NCBI GenBank assembly: GCA_015680685.1
Contig: MNCI01022234.1
Location: 64,195 to 92,809, forward strand
Direction: 5' to 3'
DNA length: 28,615 nucleotides
From: Gnetum montanum
Lineage: Eukaryota; Streptophyta; Gnetopsida; Gnetales; Gnetaceae
Shown here: positions 1-10,160 of the stretch, piece by piece
Numbering within the stretch: position 1 is the first letter of the stretch
Layout of the letters: the number at the start of each line of letters is the position of its first letter
Translations under genes and position numbers: made by a program
The notes under the pieces: generated by a model
Databases searched by the model: none
What the model was told of the DNA's origin: nothing
Seen by the model: only the letters and a program-made list of their open reading frames with translations

Positions 1-63
1 CATACCAGCTAATAGAAGTTGAGGTAAGAATAGATGTTATCATGGAAACAAGATATGAGCTTG

Positions 64-68
64 ACAAG
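64..68. repeat. 5' target-site duplication of element A (ACAAG)
   Basis: ACAAG directly precedes the TGATGAG start of the left LTR. The same five bases directly follow the CTCATCA end of the right LTR at 17162-17166. Five base pairs is the usual Ty3/gypsy duplication length, so this fixes both ends of the element. Confidence 0.92.
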
Positions 69-941
69 TGATGAGTCATAATTAGATAGGTTGCATCAAT
101 GGACATGCATTGACATAGACCCATCAATGTATCCTCATCAATGCATGTTTAGATGCATTGACATAGATGTGTTGATGCTAATACAAGCAAAGCCTATATA
201 AATGCATCCACCACATGCATTTATGACATCTTAGATTCATATCATAGAAAAGCCCTTGCTATTTTATTTCTCCAAAGGTAGAATATTTTACCTTTAAGTG
301 CTTGCAGTGTGAATTAAAGAGATTGTACAATGCTTTGTTTGAAAAGCATGTACTTGAACGCATTGGCATGAACAATAATAAAGTTGAAATTTTTGATATT
401 CATTGTAGTAGTTGGATTAGTTTATTCTTTTCTATGTGCACTTTACTTCTAATGCAATTTACATTCATGGTTTTAATTAGTTAATATACTTAACCATAAA
501 TACATAAGTATGACCACTTTTAGCATGAAGTATTGCACTTGGTAATCCTAGTAGTGGACATTTGGTATGCCTAGTAATAACATTAATACTAGTTCGAGAT
601 GTGTAGGATAAGTGGGAATGGTTACTTTACATTAGGATACTTAGTTACTAGATTAGCTAAGTAGTTAGATAATTAAGTGTTAATCCTTCCTTTACTCATC
701 TAGCTAGTAGGATAAGAAAATATATAAAAATACTTATAAAAATAAACATTATGAGCCTTAACTCACATTTAACCATATGTACTGATAACACAAGTGTAAG
801 TTAGGAAGACAACAATCATAGACTTGTTGCTTCACAATTTGAGACTATACGCAAGCTTAAGAACTAAGTCCATTGCATTCAATCGAATTGCTAACCCTTG
901 TGATTTGTATGGTTGGGTGTAGGGGATACACTAGCTCATCA
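69..941 (+). repeat. 5' LTR of element A
   Basis: This 873-bp repeat aligns throughout with 16293-17161. Shared stretches include the TATATAAAT box region, the AAGCCCTTG block, the GTGAATTAAAGAGATT block, the TGGTAATCC/TGGTATGCC repeats and the final GGGGATACA...CTCATCA. It starts TGATGAG and ends CTCATCA, giving 7-bp inverted termini, and is followed at once by the primer site. A short open stretch at 302-484 inside it is fortuitous. Confidence 0.92.
195..203 (+). promoter_or_regulatory. TATA box candidate in the 5' LTR of A
   Basis: TATATAAAT lies about 126 bp into the LTR, where an LTR core promoter is expected. It is kept unchanged in the 3' LTR at 16405-16413, while much of the flanking sequence differs. 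The related element E has TATAAATAAG at the matching place. Transcription start is not determined. Confidence 0.6.
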
Positions 942-942
942 T

Positions 943-960
943 TGGTGCCATTGCCTGGGA
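943..960 (+). promoter_or_regulatory. Primer binding site of A, tRNA-Asp type
   Basis: TGGTGCCATTGCCTGGGA starts one base after the LTR end. It differs by only a few transition or transversion changes from the tRNA-Asp-complementary site typical of Athila/Tat elements (TGGCGCCGTTGCCGGGGA). It would prime minus-strand DNA synthesis. This match is a main reason for placing A in that branch. Confidence 0.85.
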
Positions 961-1119
961 ATTTAGCTAGCTAAATGTACTAATTAATAGTAGGCTATGA
1001 AAGTATATACAAATATTGTAAAGATAACACAACAATGACCAAATATCATTTAATAAGGAAAAAATTTTTAAAAAGAAAACAAAATATCAAAAGGCACACT
1101 ATGTTTATATACAACTAAT

Positions 1120-1979
1120 ATGGCTTATTCTCATAGGGATGAATCTCCATCATACATAGGAGAATCTAATCAACAATAGAGGGAGACCAAAGAAGCCCAA
1201 AAAACTCAGAGTTGTCTATGATCATCTAGATCCTTATAATCAAGATTCCACTTTCATACTACATCAAGATGAATAAATGCATTGGAGGAACATGGAAGAA
1301 AACATTGTGTTGTCTTCCAATTGATTTGTTCATGTCATGCTGATGACTAATCTCATCAAATTAAGCATCACTTTGCTCAACTCAAAATATGAGGTCCAAG
1401 ACCACACTTACAGGGACTATCATCTTATAGATGCTTAGTGTAAGAAAGAACGGCATATGGGAGCATGATATGAGGCCTCTAAGGGCAAGAAGATCTTGAT
1501 GTAATTATTCTTTTAGAAACACAAAGAGGATGAGGATTTCTTTTCTAGTGAATCTCACTATACAAATTCTCATTCTTTATTCGATGAGCAAACCCTTTAC
1601 CAATGGTTATAGTCAATATTGGAAAACCTTGGTGATGGAAAGATAGGGTCTAGGGAGCCTCAAAGGATAAAAATCCTAGCCATTCATCTAAAGTCAAGGA
1701 TAGTGATAACCAAAAGCATAAAGAAAAGAAAATGGCTTAGGGTAGGGATTAAAGAAAATGGACTAGCAGACATCATTCTCCTTCTTCATCCTCAACATCC
1801 TCTTCATCATCAAACTATGATAGGAGGAGCCAAGGTCGAGAAAAAAGAATGAATAGTTGAGATTAGGATGGAAGTGAATGGCAAGATAGAGATGAATAAA
1901 GATCATGCCAAGATGATCGAGATTGGAGACAGAGATAACTACAAGGGAAAGAAGAGCACCATGGGGAGTGAAGGCACAA
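1120..1979 (+). pseudogene. gag: gag of element A, N-terminal part
   Basis: The reading frame appears to begin at ATG 1120 (MAYSHRDESPSYIGE), about 160 bp after the primer site. It is broken by many stops and shifts. A serine-rich run followed by an Arg/Lys/Asp-rich stretch (around 1766-1930) matches, block for block, the serine-run and charged region of the gag relic at 17400-17530 in element F. Gag would form the capsid of the virus-like particle. The gene stops at 1979, where element B is inserted, and resumes at 6081. The exact frame path is uncertain. The short open stretch at 1619-1852 is in a different frame from the clearest homology. Confidence 0.6.
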
Positions 1980-2824
1980 TAGATGATGAGAACATCACCC
2001 AACCCTTGTATAATCCTTAATGTATCTTGGATATGTATGTGTCTTCTTGTGTTAATCTTTTGATGATGATTACAAGGTGTTTTTCCATGTGTGAAAGTGT
2101 TTTAGACTTATTTTGATGAGTCAAGAAGGTTGTGGAAGCTATGGGAACTTATTTGAAGGTGTCTAAAGGTTCCAAACATCAAAACAAGCATATCTAATTT
2201 TAGCCTTGGTAGGATAGATGTCTACCTTGATAGTTAGATGTATAAGCTTCATAATAGACATCCAACTTGATTTATAAACATTTTCTCTAGTATCTCTACA
2301 CTTGGGATCAACATATACCATTTTTTGTATACATATAATACAGATTGTAATGGACATTAAATTGAATGGCAAATTGGAGGGAAGATGAAAGGTCACATCA
2401 AGAAGCTATAAATAAAAGTCCAAGGCCTGAGTTTGTGTAAGAGAGAAAGAGTAAAATAGAGAGAAAATAGAGATTTAAGAAGTATTTTAAGAGCTTGTGC
2501 AAGAATAGTTTGAGTAAGAAGCAAAGGAGTGCACTTTAGAGAGGTTGATAGAATGTCTTATAAGTGTCTTGTCTTAAGCTTTAGCTCCATTGTAAGAAAT
2601 TAAGAATTGAGAGGAGATGTGTAGCCTTTAAGATCCTTGGAAGAGATGTGAGTTAAGCTTGGCTCCTTATATTTTATGTAATTCTTTACATATTGAGAGT
2701 TTTTCTTATAAAAACAAGAATTTTCTTCAATTCATTATCTTGTTCTTGCTTATAAGTTTAATTTTTCTTAAGAAGCTTGTGGAATGGGTCCTTTTTGGAG
2801 TCTAATGAGGTAGGCTTCATATCA
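1980..2824 (+). repeat. 5' LTR of element B
   Basis: This aligns with 5327-6080 over its whole length, from TAGATGATGAGAACATC to CTTCATATCA (CTTCACATTA in the right copy). It contains about 95 bp absent from the right LTR (roughly 2306-2404), including most of the TATA-proximal region. The TA start could be a mutated TG; alternatively the LTR starts at TGATGAG (1984). Confidence 0.85.
2407..2415 (+). promoter_or_regulatory. TATA box candidate in the 5' LTR of B
   Basis: TATAAATAA lies mid-LTR, just before a region well conserved with the right LTR (AAGTCCAAG...GAGTTT...GTAAGAGAGAAAGAGTAAAA). In the right LTR the deletion leaves only TTATAAGAGTCC here. Confidence 0.5.
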
Positions 2825-2827
2825 ATT

Positions 2828-2841
2828 TGGTATTAGAGCAT
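2828..2841 (+). promoter_or_regulatory. Primer binding site of B, initiator-Met tRNA type
   Basis: TGGTATTAGAGCAT starts three bases after the LTR end. It differs by one C-to-T change from the common TGGTATCAGAGC core. It differs from A's tRNA-Asp site, so A and B are separate lineages. Confidence 0.82.
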
Positions 2842-3147
2842 TTGGTTTAGAAGAATCCACACATATGCAGTTGGTTTGGAGGTTTTCACACTTCAATTAT
2901 TGATCTTCATCAAGATTTTGAAGAAATTTTGAAGCTTTACGGTTACTTAGGCTTTAGAGAACCTAAGACTGGTAAATATTACTTGAATCTTGTAAGGTCA
3001 ATTTCATTTTTGATAATTAAGAAAATATTTTTTTGAAAGTCTAGGGTTTGAAGTTAATTACATCTTCATTACACTTTGTGTTACCTTGAATTGTAAGAAT
3101 TCCTTGAAGATCTCATCTTATTGCTTTAAGATTTTACCTGTAACTTT

Positions 3148-4250
3148 ATGAAAAGTATGGCTCCTAAGAAGAAGACTAATCAAGAGCTTGGACAAGAGCT
3201 TCAAGAGCTCAAAGACTTCTTTAAGCCTTTTTTTGTTGAAATGCAAGAAGTCCTTCCCAAAGTAATGACCAAAAAATATCAAGATTTTGAAGAATATTTA
3301 AGAAGTGAAGAGGAGATTGAAGAAGAGAATCCTTTTGCATCTATGTAAAGATCAAGAGGAAGAAATGATCAAAGGACTCCAAGGAGAGAAGAAATTAGAA
3401 CTCAAAGGTATGAGCAAAGATTTCTTTTGCTTGCAAATAATGAGGAAAATGATTATGAAAGATTTGTAAAGATCTTAAGAAGTGCTTTAAGAGTTTCTTA
3501 GGTGGATATTCCCATCTTTAAAGGTATTGAAGGTACAAATTTATTTCTTTCTTAGCTTACAGTTGTGAATAAATATTTTCTAATTAAGCAACTTCCTAGT
3601 GAGTTAATGATTCATGTTGTTGGGAGTAAGATTGAAGGATTAGTAGCCAAACAGTGAGACAAGGAATATCTGAAATACTTTGAAGAATATGGAAAGCCTA
3701 TTGAGAGTTGGAAACTCATGGAATTCATGCTAAAGAAAAAGTTTGAGAAGACATCCTTCCATCATGAGGCCATTAAGAAGCTAAAATTTATTAGACAAGG
3801 AGATCAAGAGGTAAAAGATTTTTATGTTGAATTTTGTAAAGCTTTGAAAAATGCTAATGTTCATTGTGTTGAGTATGAGCAAGCTTCTAAATTCATTAGT
3901 GGGTTAAGAAAGAATTAAAATTTTTTGAGCTTGATATTCTCGAGGAAGCCTATGATCTTACTGTCAAGGTTGAAATGAAAATCACAAAATTTGGCTTGAA
4001 GAAGAAAACAATTACAAGAAAAGGAATGAGAAAGACACAAATCACAAGTCAAGGAAATCATTCAAAGAGGATGGTGAAGATAGACTAAAGAAGAAGGAAA
4101 GGATGTCTACTTCTCATAGGTGGGAAAGAAGAAGGAAATGATCTCCAAGAGGTAAAGATATATGTTATAATTATGGTGAATTAGGTCATAGACAATGGGA
4201 ATGTACAAAGCCAAAGGAGTATGCCTCTAAGGATAAGGAAATTTAAATTA
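3148..4250 (+). pseudogene. gag: gag of element B, with damaged CCHC zinc knuckle
   Basis: The likely start is the ATG at 3157 (MAPKKKTNQELGQELQELKD), with a Met at 3148 also open. A Lys/Glu-rich N-terminus leads into a capsid-like region (3640-3920: SWKLMEFMLKKKFEK ... RQGDQEVKDFY ... FISGLRK), the usual retrotransposon gag fold. The nucleocapsid knuckle is at 4163-4204, CYNYGELGHRQWEC. This is a CX2CX4HX4C motif whose second Cys is now Tyr (TGT to TAT). Stops at 3346, 3500, 3553 and 3656 and a frame change near 3920 break the gene. It would have packaged element RNA. Confidence 0.78.
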
Positions 4251-4680
4251 TGCAAGAGGATGAGCCTAAATCTTTAAAGAAGATATGTGAACATGATCCC
4301 TTGTACATTGCTGACTAAAATAAGTTGAATAGTACTTTTGTTGGACATGTTAGTACCAATGAAGATGTTAGGAGGAAGATTTTGTTTAGAACTCATTATG
4401 ATATTAAAGGTTATTCCTTACGTATGCACATTAATGATGGGGCACAAGAAAATGTGATTTCTACTAAGGTTGTGAAGTCATTTTATTTAGTTACAATTCC
4501 TCATCCTAATCCATCCAAAGTGCGTTAGTTAATCAAGAATCATTATAAGCAAGTTAAGACATAATGCCTGATTGATTACTGCATTGGAGATTTGATTACT
4601 GCATCAAATTCTATGTGATGAATTGCCTATTGATTATTTAGATCTTATATTTAGTAGAACATGAAATTATGATAATAAGG
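4251..4680 (+). pseudogene. Aspartic protease relic of element B
   Basis: About 50 codons after the knuckle comes NDGAQENVIS (near 4432-4461), matching the chromovirus protease active-site region (IDxGSxxNVVS type). HPNPSKV, a CLIDYCIGD-like segment and a CDELPIDYLDLIF-like segment then follow, the usual order to the end of that domain. Stops and small shifts break it. The protease would cut Gag-Pol. Coding similarity fades by about 4680, where RT should begin but does not. Confidence 0.65.
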
Positions 4681-5316
4681 ATAATTTTGATTGAGAAAAT
4701 AATAGTCAGACTATAAGGCAAGGCAATCATAAGTTTAGATTATTGTTCACTATTGTTGATAGTAAGGTTGGTAACTTGAATTCTTCATTGATGTTGAAGA
4801 GAATGCATTTGATATGGATGCTATTGATTGTGTGGAGTATCATATGAATGAGAAAAATTTTATTTTTGCTATTGTTGAATCTTGGGTGTTGATGATAGGA
4901 GTATATTACTTGATGCTTTTGGGTACTTATGTAGGTGCTAGGCTGAATTTTGTATTGGCAAGGAGATGTTGGAAGAATAAGGAAGACTAGTTGGCAACAA
5001 GTGGAGACATGCCATTAGTAGTTGGGCATAGGGCAATGAGGCCTACTCCATAGATTAATGCTAAAAATTATTTTTCTAGATTCTTATGTTATTCTTATGT
5101 AGGTTTGATTCATCAGGGATATGCTCAATTGAAAATAGGATGGTGGGGCATGAGGGCGAGCCTCCATTATGAAGGAAAGCTCAAAACCTCAACTCATATT
5201 CATTCTGTTATTTTTTTGATGCATTGAGTTTTGATTATTGTGCTAAGTACAATGACCTTGAGTCATGAGGGCATGGTTCCCTATAGCTTCTAAAGGATCA
5301 TTAAGAATGGCATTTT
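4681..5316 (+). other. B internal remainder with no RT, RNase H or integrase
   Basis: No YxDD, RNase H or integrase motif is seen in any frame here. Near 5250-5320 there are weak fragments resembling the C-terminal end of chromovirus polyproteins (NDLES..HGSL and HFKGG). This suggests an internal deletion that joined protease to the extreme 3' end of pol. The exact junction is not visible. Confidence 0.45.
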
Positions 5317-5326
5317 AAGGGTGGAA
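5317..5326 (+). promoter_or_regulatory. Polypurine tract of element B
   Basis: AAGGGTGGAA is directly before the right LTR. It has one T in ten bases, as expected of a plus-strand primer tract. Confidence 0.65.
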
Positions 5327-6080
5327 TAGATGATGAGAACATCATCTAGCCCTTGTGTAATCCTCAATGTATCTTGGATATGCATGTGCCTTGTTTTTTT
5401 GTGCATCTTCTTATGTTGATCTTTTGATGATGATTCCAAGGTGTTTTGCCATGTTTGGATGTGTTTTGGAATTATTTTCATGAGTCTAGGAGGTTTTAGA
5501 GGCTATGGGAACTTGTTTGGAGGTGTTCAAAGGTTCCAGACCTTAAAATTAGCATCTTTAATTTTAGCCTTGGTAGGATAGATGTCTAGCCTAATAATTA
5601 GATGTCTAAGTTGAATAATAGATGTCCAACTTGATTTAGAGACATCTACTCTAACACCTCTACTTATAAGAGTCCAAGATTTGAGTTTAGGTAAGAGAGA
5701 AAGAGTAAAAGAGAGAGAGAAAAGAGATTTGAGAAGTCTCTTGAGAGCTTGTGCAAGAAGACTTTGAGTGAGAGGCAAGGAAGAGCACTTGAGAGAGGTT
5801 GAGAGAATCTCTTATAAGTGTCTTGTCTTGAGCTTTAGCTCCATTATGAGCAATTGAGGATTGAGAGGGAAAATGTGTGGCCTCTAAGATCCTTGGGAGA
5901 GATGTTAATTAAGCTTGGCTCCTCATATTTTATGTCATTCTCTACATATTGAGAGCTTGTCTTATAAAAAGGAAAATTTTATCCAATTCATAATCTTATT
6001 CTTACTTGTATGTTTAATTTTGCTTAAGAATTTTGTGGAATGGGTCCCTTTTGGAGTCTATTGAGGTAGGCTTCACATTA
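5327..6080 (+). repeat. 3' LTR of element B
   Basis: This is a 754-bp partner of 1980-2824. It lacks about 95 bp near 5655-5662 relative to the left copy. Downstream it matches closely (GTAAGAGAGAAAGAGTAAAA through GAGGTAGGCTTCACATTA). The open stretches on the minus strand here (5290-5778) are shadows of LTR sequence. Confidence 0.85.
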
Positions 6081-7725
6081 GCAGAACTCATCATAGGCAT
6101 CATGGCCATGAAAGGGATCACTATGAATGACATCACTATGATGAGCCTGTATTGGATACTAGAAACATGCTTAATATTTTAGAGGTAGTAAGGATTTCTA
6201 CAAGGCTTAAAAAAGATAGCAGAATTAAAAGGTTCGATATGAATAATATTCCAAGGTGTGAAGGGAGATATAATGTAAATCCTCAAAATTATCTCCAAGC
6301 CTTTGATGATGCCTATGACTTGTAGAACATAGAGAATGAATGGTAGAAGCTTAAATTATTCCCAAGGACACTTACCAAGGAAGGAGAAAGTTGGTACTAG
6401 ACCTTTGAACTAGAATCCATTTGCCAATGGAGTATCATGTTGGAAATCTTTAATGTCAAGTACCAAACATACTCTAGAGTGTCTATCTTGTGGAGGCAAA
6501 TCTAAGGATAGAAATAGGAAAATCATGAGTCCTTGGATGTAGCCCTAGGCAGGTACTACTCTTTGTTGCACCAATGCATAGACCATGAATAGTCACAAAG
6601 GGAACAACTTTGCCACATCATAGAAAGACTCAAGAATAAGACAAAAGAAACCCTTGGGGTCTATGCCCAAGGAAGACTTTCTAAAATGTGGATCCATCAT
6701 ATTCAAAGGCTAATTGAACTAGTGGCCAAAAAAGAAGGGAAACTAAAAAAACATGAAAGTGCAGAAGATTATAACAAGGACCCATCCATTCACCAAAGGA
6801 AGGTGCATTTCTATGAGTCACAGGAGAAAGAACTACTTAATGAAGTGATGCAAAGGAATACCTTACTGATACAAAAATCTATCATTAAGATATTGGCTAA
6901 GGTGGATAAAATGTAGGACTCCTTAGATGAGAAGTTCTAAATAGCTTTAAAAATTATAGAGAAAAGAGTGAATTGAGGAAGTAGTAGTCAAGAAGAAGGA
7001 AAAAGAGGGATTTAGAAAAGGGTTACCATTAGACAAATGGTAAAGCTATAGTAGTCAAAGAGGTTGTAGATTCCAAAACAGATGATGATAGATGTAAAAT
7101 TTACCTATATGAACATCATAAGGAATGTCGGTGAGTCTTGTTGCATCTACATGAGTCTGGGATGTATGCATTAAATATCAAATTTGCAAAATGGTAAACA
7201 ATGAGGCAATTACCTTACCCATAAGGTCATTTTAGGGAGTAGTTCCACCAATTGACATATTACCCAAGTGGAGCACCTCCTCAACCTCGAGAGTAATAAT
7301 ACTAGTAGTGGCAATACCCACAATCTTGGGGGATGCTACCATCGTGGTAGCAATATCCTTATAGGTAGCCAGACCCTTATGGATACTATGTTTAATAGCT
7401 TGTATCCCTTTGTGACTCAACTATTCACATCTCCTTTCCTCATCATTGCTACCCTCTAGAATATTACAGAGCACTTTCTTAGAGAGAGAAGTCTCCTTTT
7501 TCTTTTCATCCTCTATATCCCTCAATAGCTCTTGCACCAATAACTACCACACCCTTGCCACCTACTCCACCTATGTAGGAAAAAATTCTAGCATAGCCAT
7601 AGTAGTAAAATGCTGCAAGAACAATAAACTTACAACCATATATTCATCTAAGTGGTTTTCAATTGAAACCTTACAAGAGACCATTCTTCAAAATGAAGAG
7701 TTCCACAAAACCCTTGTAGATACTC
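6081..7725 (+). pseudogene. gag: gag of element A, capsid and proline-rich C-terminal parts
   Basis: Right of B, the His/Arg/Glu-rich region resumes and reaches FDMNNIPRCEGRYNVNPQNY (near 6235), then PRTLTKEGESWY and the LEIFNVKYQTYS region. Element F shows the same order (MNNIPKFKGEYDEDPEHHL ... PRTLINETKRWY). This is the Ty3/gypsy gag capsid domain. A longer open piece at 6686-6916 is Lys/Glu-rich. At about 7255-7420 there is a Pro/Gln/Tyr-rich tail (YPSGAPPQPRE...QYPQSWGMLPSW) in place of an obvious CCHC knuckle. Stops are frequent, many at former Gln or Trp codons. The open stretches at 7268-7459 (+) and 7232-7420 (-) are shadows of this tail. Confidence 0.75.
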
Positions 7726-8280
7726 ATGGCTATTAACCCTACCTTATCTACCACTAAAAATACCCTCAAGTCACCTTCAAACAAAAGGACCTCTAATGTC
7801 CATACTATAATGTTAACCGACATGGTCATAGATTGGATAAAGATTGGAAACCTTCCCAGGAAACAATTTGATCTTGGAAGTTGCTTTATTTATTTGCAAA
7901 TTGTAGGAAATGATCCATGTAAGGATTTATTGAACTTAGGTTTTGGGATGAGCTTAATCTCCCAAGAAATGTACAAGATCTGTAACCTACCTTCTCATAA
8001 AAAGAGCAATACTAAACTAGAGTTGGTAGATTAGTCCATCATAGTTCCTTTGGGGTTAGTGGAGGACATTATAATCACTATATGTGGGTGGTTCTATCCT
8101 ATAGATTTCCTAGTAATTCATGTGGGTAATTGTAATGGGCACTTCCCTACCATTATGGAAAGGGCATGGCTAAGTACTATAGATTCCAAGATGGGGATTT
8201 GAGAATTTTCTTTGAAACTCTTCAAGGAAAATGAATTTGAGAAACTAGAGAAGAAGAGGATTTTGTGCATTACATACAAT
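7726..8280 (+). pseudogene. Aspartic protease relic of element A
   Basis: An open piece at 7726-8034 carries LLNLGFGMSLISQEMYK, matching the plant retrotransposon protease pattern (DLGSxxSLIS) with the catalytic Asp now Asn. After a TAG at 8035 the frame continues with the C-terminal half of the fold, including FLVIHVGNCNGHFPTIMERAW and STIDSKMG, which resemble the usual ILGRPWL...IDxxxG. It would release the enzymes from the polyprotein. The protein is dead in this copy. Confidence 0.7.
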
Positions 8281-8690
8281 GATTCAAGGTGCCATTACAT
8301 GTAGAGAATATGGACGGTAAAAGGTACATCTATCCAAGCATGCAATTAGTATGTTGAAACAAAAATTATTCAAAAGTACATGTATGTAGTAGTCATAAAG
8401 CAAGAAGGTACCTAATGGCTGACATCTAATCATCAAGTTTAATCCACAATATGCATGGAACCATTGGAAAGTGTCACAAGTGCATACATTGAGAACATGG
8501 ATGAAATGGAGTAGCTCAATACTCAACTCTCCCACACATAAAATGAAATGGATTAGGGAGAGTTGGAAATCCCTGATCACTTCAAGTAGGAGCCCCTTGA
8601 ACTAAATGCTTTATTGAAAACTTTACAATATGCTTTCCTAGACAATGATAAGCTAGTAATTAGTAATACCAACCTTGCTCAACATTAGAA
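8281..8690 (+). other. Protease-RT linker of element A
   Basis: No motif is recognised in these 410 bases. In Athila/Tat polyproteins a poorly conserved linker lies here. A minus-strand open stretch at 8284-8580 has no recognisable similarity and is probably fortuitous. Confidence 0.4.
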
Positions 8691-9560
8691 AAAGAAGGTA
8701 TTAAAGGTGTTGAATAAGTGGCCAAAAATATTTTCTTGGTCATATCATAAACTCACCAGGATAGATCCATGAATATGCTAGTACCAAATCTACACAAACT
8801 CTTCCATCAAGCCAAAGAGGTAATTGTAGAGAAGGTTGAATCAAAAGCTTAAGTAGGTTGTTAAAGAAGAAGTAGAACAACTTCTTAAGATTAGGTTCAT
8901 ATATCTAATTGCAAATAGAAAATGGATTAGCCCACTTATGATTGTACCCAAGAAATGAGAAAAGTAGAAATTCTGCATAGATTTTAAACTATTGAACATG
9001 GAAACTTTCAAACATCATTTTCTATTGCTATTTTTTGACCAAGTATTGGACACAATTGTAGGACATTACTATTACAACTTTATAGATGGTTATAGTAACT
9101 ATAACCAAATCTAGATCACAATAGAGGACTAGGCTAAAACACCATTGATAAGTCCCTAGGAAAGTTTTGCATATAGAAAGATGCCCTTTGGCTTGTGCAA
9201 TGCTCCAACTACTCGTTAATGTTTGCTACTTAGCATCTTTTAACAATAGATTGGTAGTGAAGTAGAAGTCTTCATGGATGACTTCTCCACTTATGAGCCA
9301 CTTTTGAGAAAACCTTGGACCATCTTGAGCAAGTATTTCAACAATGTGTGGAGACTAATTTGAAGCTCAATTGGTAGAAAAGCCACTTGATGGTCCAAGA
9401 AATATTCTTGGGGCACTGAATTTTAAAACAAGGGATTGAAATGAATCTAAAAAAGGTACAAGTCATCCAAGGAATCACTAGGCAAACTAAAATAGTGAAA
9501 GATGTAATGTCATTCCTTGGCCATACTAGTTATTATCGATGCTTCATTGAGAACTTTTAA
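8691..9560 (+). pseudogene. Reverse transcriptase relic of element A
   Basis: Conserved blocks appear in order: LNKWPKIFSWSYH, VKEEVEQLLKIRFIYLIA, WISPLMIVPKK, FCIDFKLLNMETFKHHF, FIDGYSNYNQI, FAYRKMPFGLCNAPTTR, then the catalytic box FMDDF at 9271-9285. NLKLNW.KSHLMVQE.FLGH and SFLGHTSYYRCFI follow. The FMDDFS box and LNW.K.H.MV segment are of Athila/Tat style. Many stops (TAG for TGG or CAG) interrupt it. RT would copy element RNA to DNA. Confidence 0.85.
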
Positions 9561-10160
9561 AAATTTACTAAGCCATTTGTTGAGCTAATAAAGAAGGATG
9601 CATCCTTCAATTGGATCATAGAATGTGAGTTAGCATTGCAATAGTTAAAGAAAAAGCTCATAGAACTCCCATTCTACATACTCCTAATTGGTTTAGACCC
9701 TTCCACATTATGACGGATGCATCAAATTATGCCTTAGGAGCCATGCTTACACAATTAGATGATTAGAAATGTCCTTACTACATCCATCGTGCAAGTGGAA
9801 GCACTATGGGGGCATAGTTGAACTACACCACCACAAAGAAAGAGATCATGGTGGTGATGTATGCATTAGAAAAATTCAAGAATTATGTGCTTGGATATTG
9901 AATTTTTTTGCACATGTCCATAGTGCCATTAGTTTCCTCATGAATAAGCTAGTGGTGAGCCCTTGTGTCATACGAGGGCTAGTAATTTTATAGGAGTTCA
10001 ATCTCATAATGGTGCATAGAAAGAGAACTGAGAATGTGGTCATTGATTACTTGTCTTAGTTACAATGGTACAACAAAGGGGATGAGGGACCTTTATCTAA
10101 TCAACTCCTAGATGAACTACTCTTTGAAAAAGCTACTAAAGTTTAGAATCCCGAGGATCC
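9561..10160 (+). pseudogene. RNase H relic of element A (gypsy type)
   Basis: Following RT is FNWIIECELALQ, then the first catalytic block MTDASNYALGAMLTQ (about 9710-9755), HRASGSTMGA.LNYTTTKKE and MVVMYALEKFKNYVLG. After it comes a tether with VIDYLSQLQ. No second RNase H with an FDGS block is seen before integrase. Tat elements usually carry an extra archaeal-type RNase H, so this absence favours Athila. The frame is broken several times; the open stretch at 9769-9993 is mostly out of frame. Confidence 0.75.

Larger units (their letters stand above)
1980..6080 (+). mobile_element. Element B: nested short LTR retrotransposon with gag and protease only
   Basis: Two direct LTRs (1980-2824 and 5327-6080) flank only about 2.5 kb. 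An initiator-Met-type primer site follows the left LTR and AAGGGTGGAA precedes the right one. The internal DNA has gag, a damaged CCHC knuckle and a protease start. I find no RT, RNase H or integrase motif in any frame, so the copy could not move by itself. Gag and protease style resemble plant chromoviruses of the Tekay/Del type. It sits in the same orientation as A and splits A's gag. Flanking GCACAA (1974-1979) and GCAGAA (6081-6086) may be a mutated target duplication, so the ends are uncertain by one or a few bases. Confidence 0.85.

Noticed and set aside
302-484. 60-residue open frame in the 5' LTR of A
   Set aside because: It lies inside the LTR, is not kept in the 3' LTR, and has no recognisable domain.
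5290-5778. Minus-strand open frames of 63 and 83 residues
   Set aside because: They are antisense to B's 3' LTR; the related minus-strand frame in the 5' LTR (2163-2396) differs and is broken, as expected of chance.
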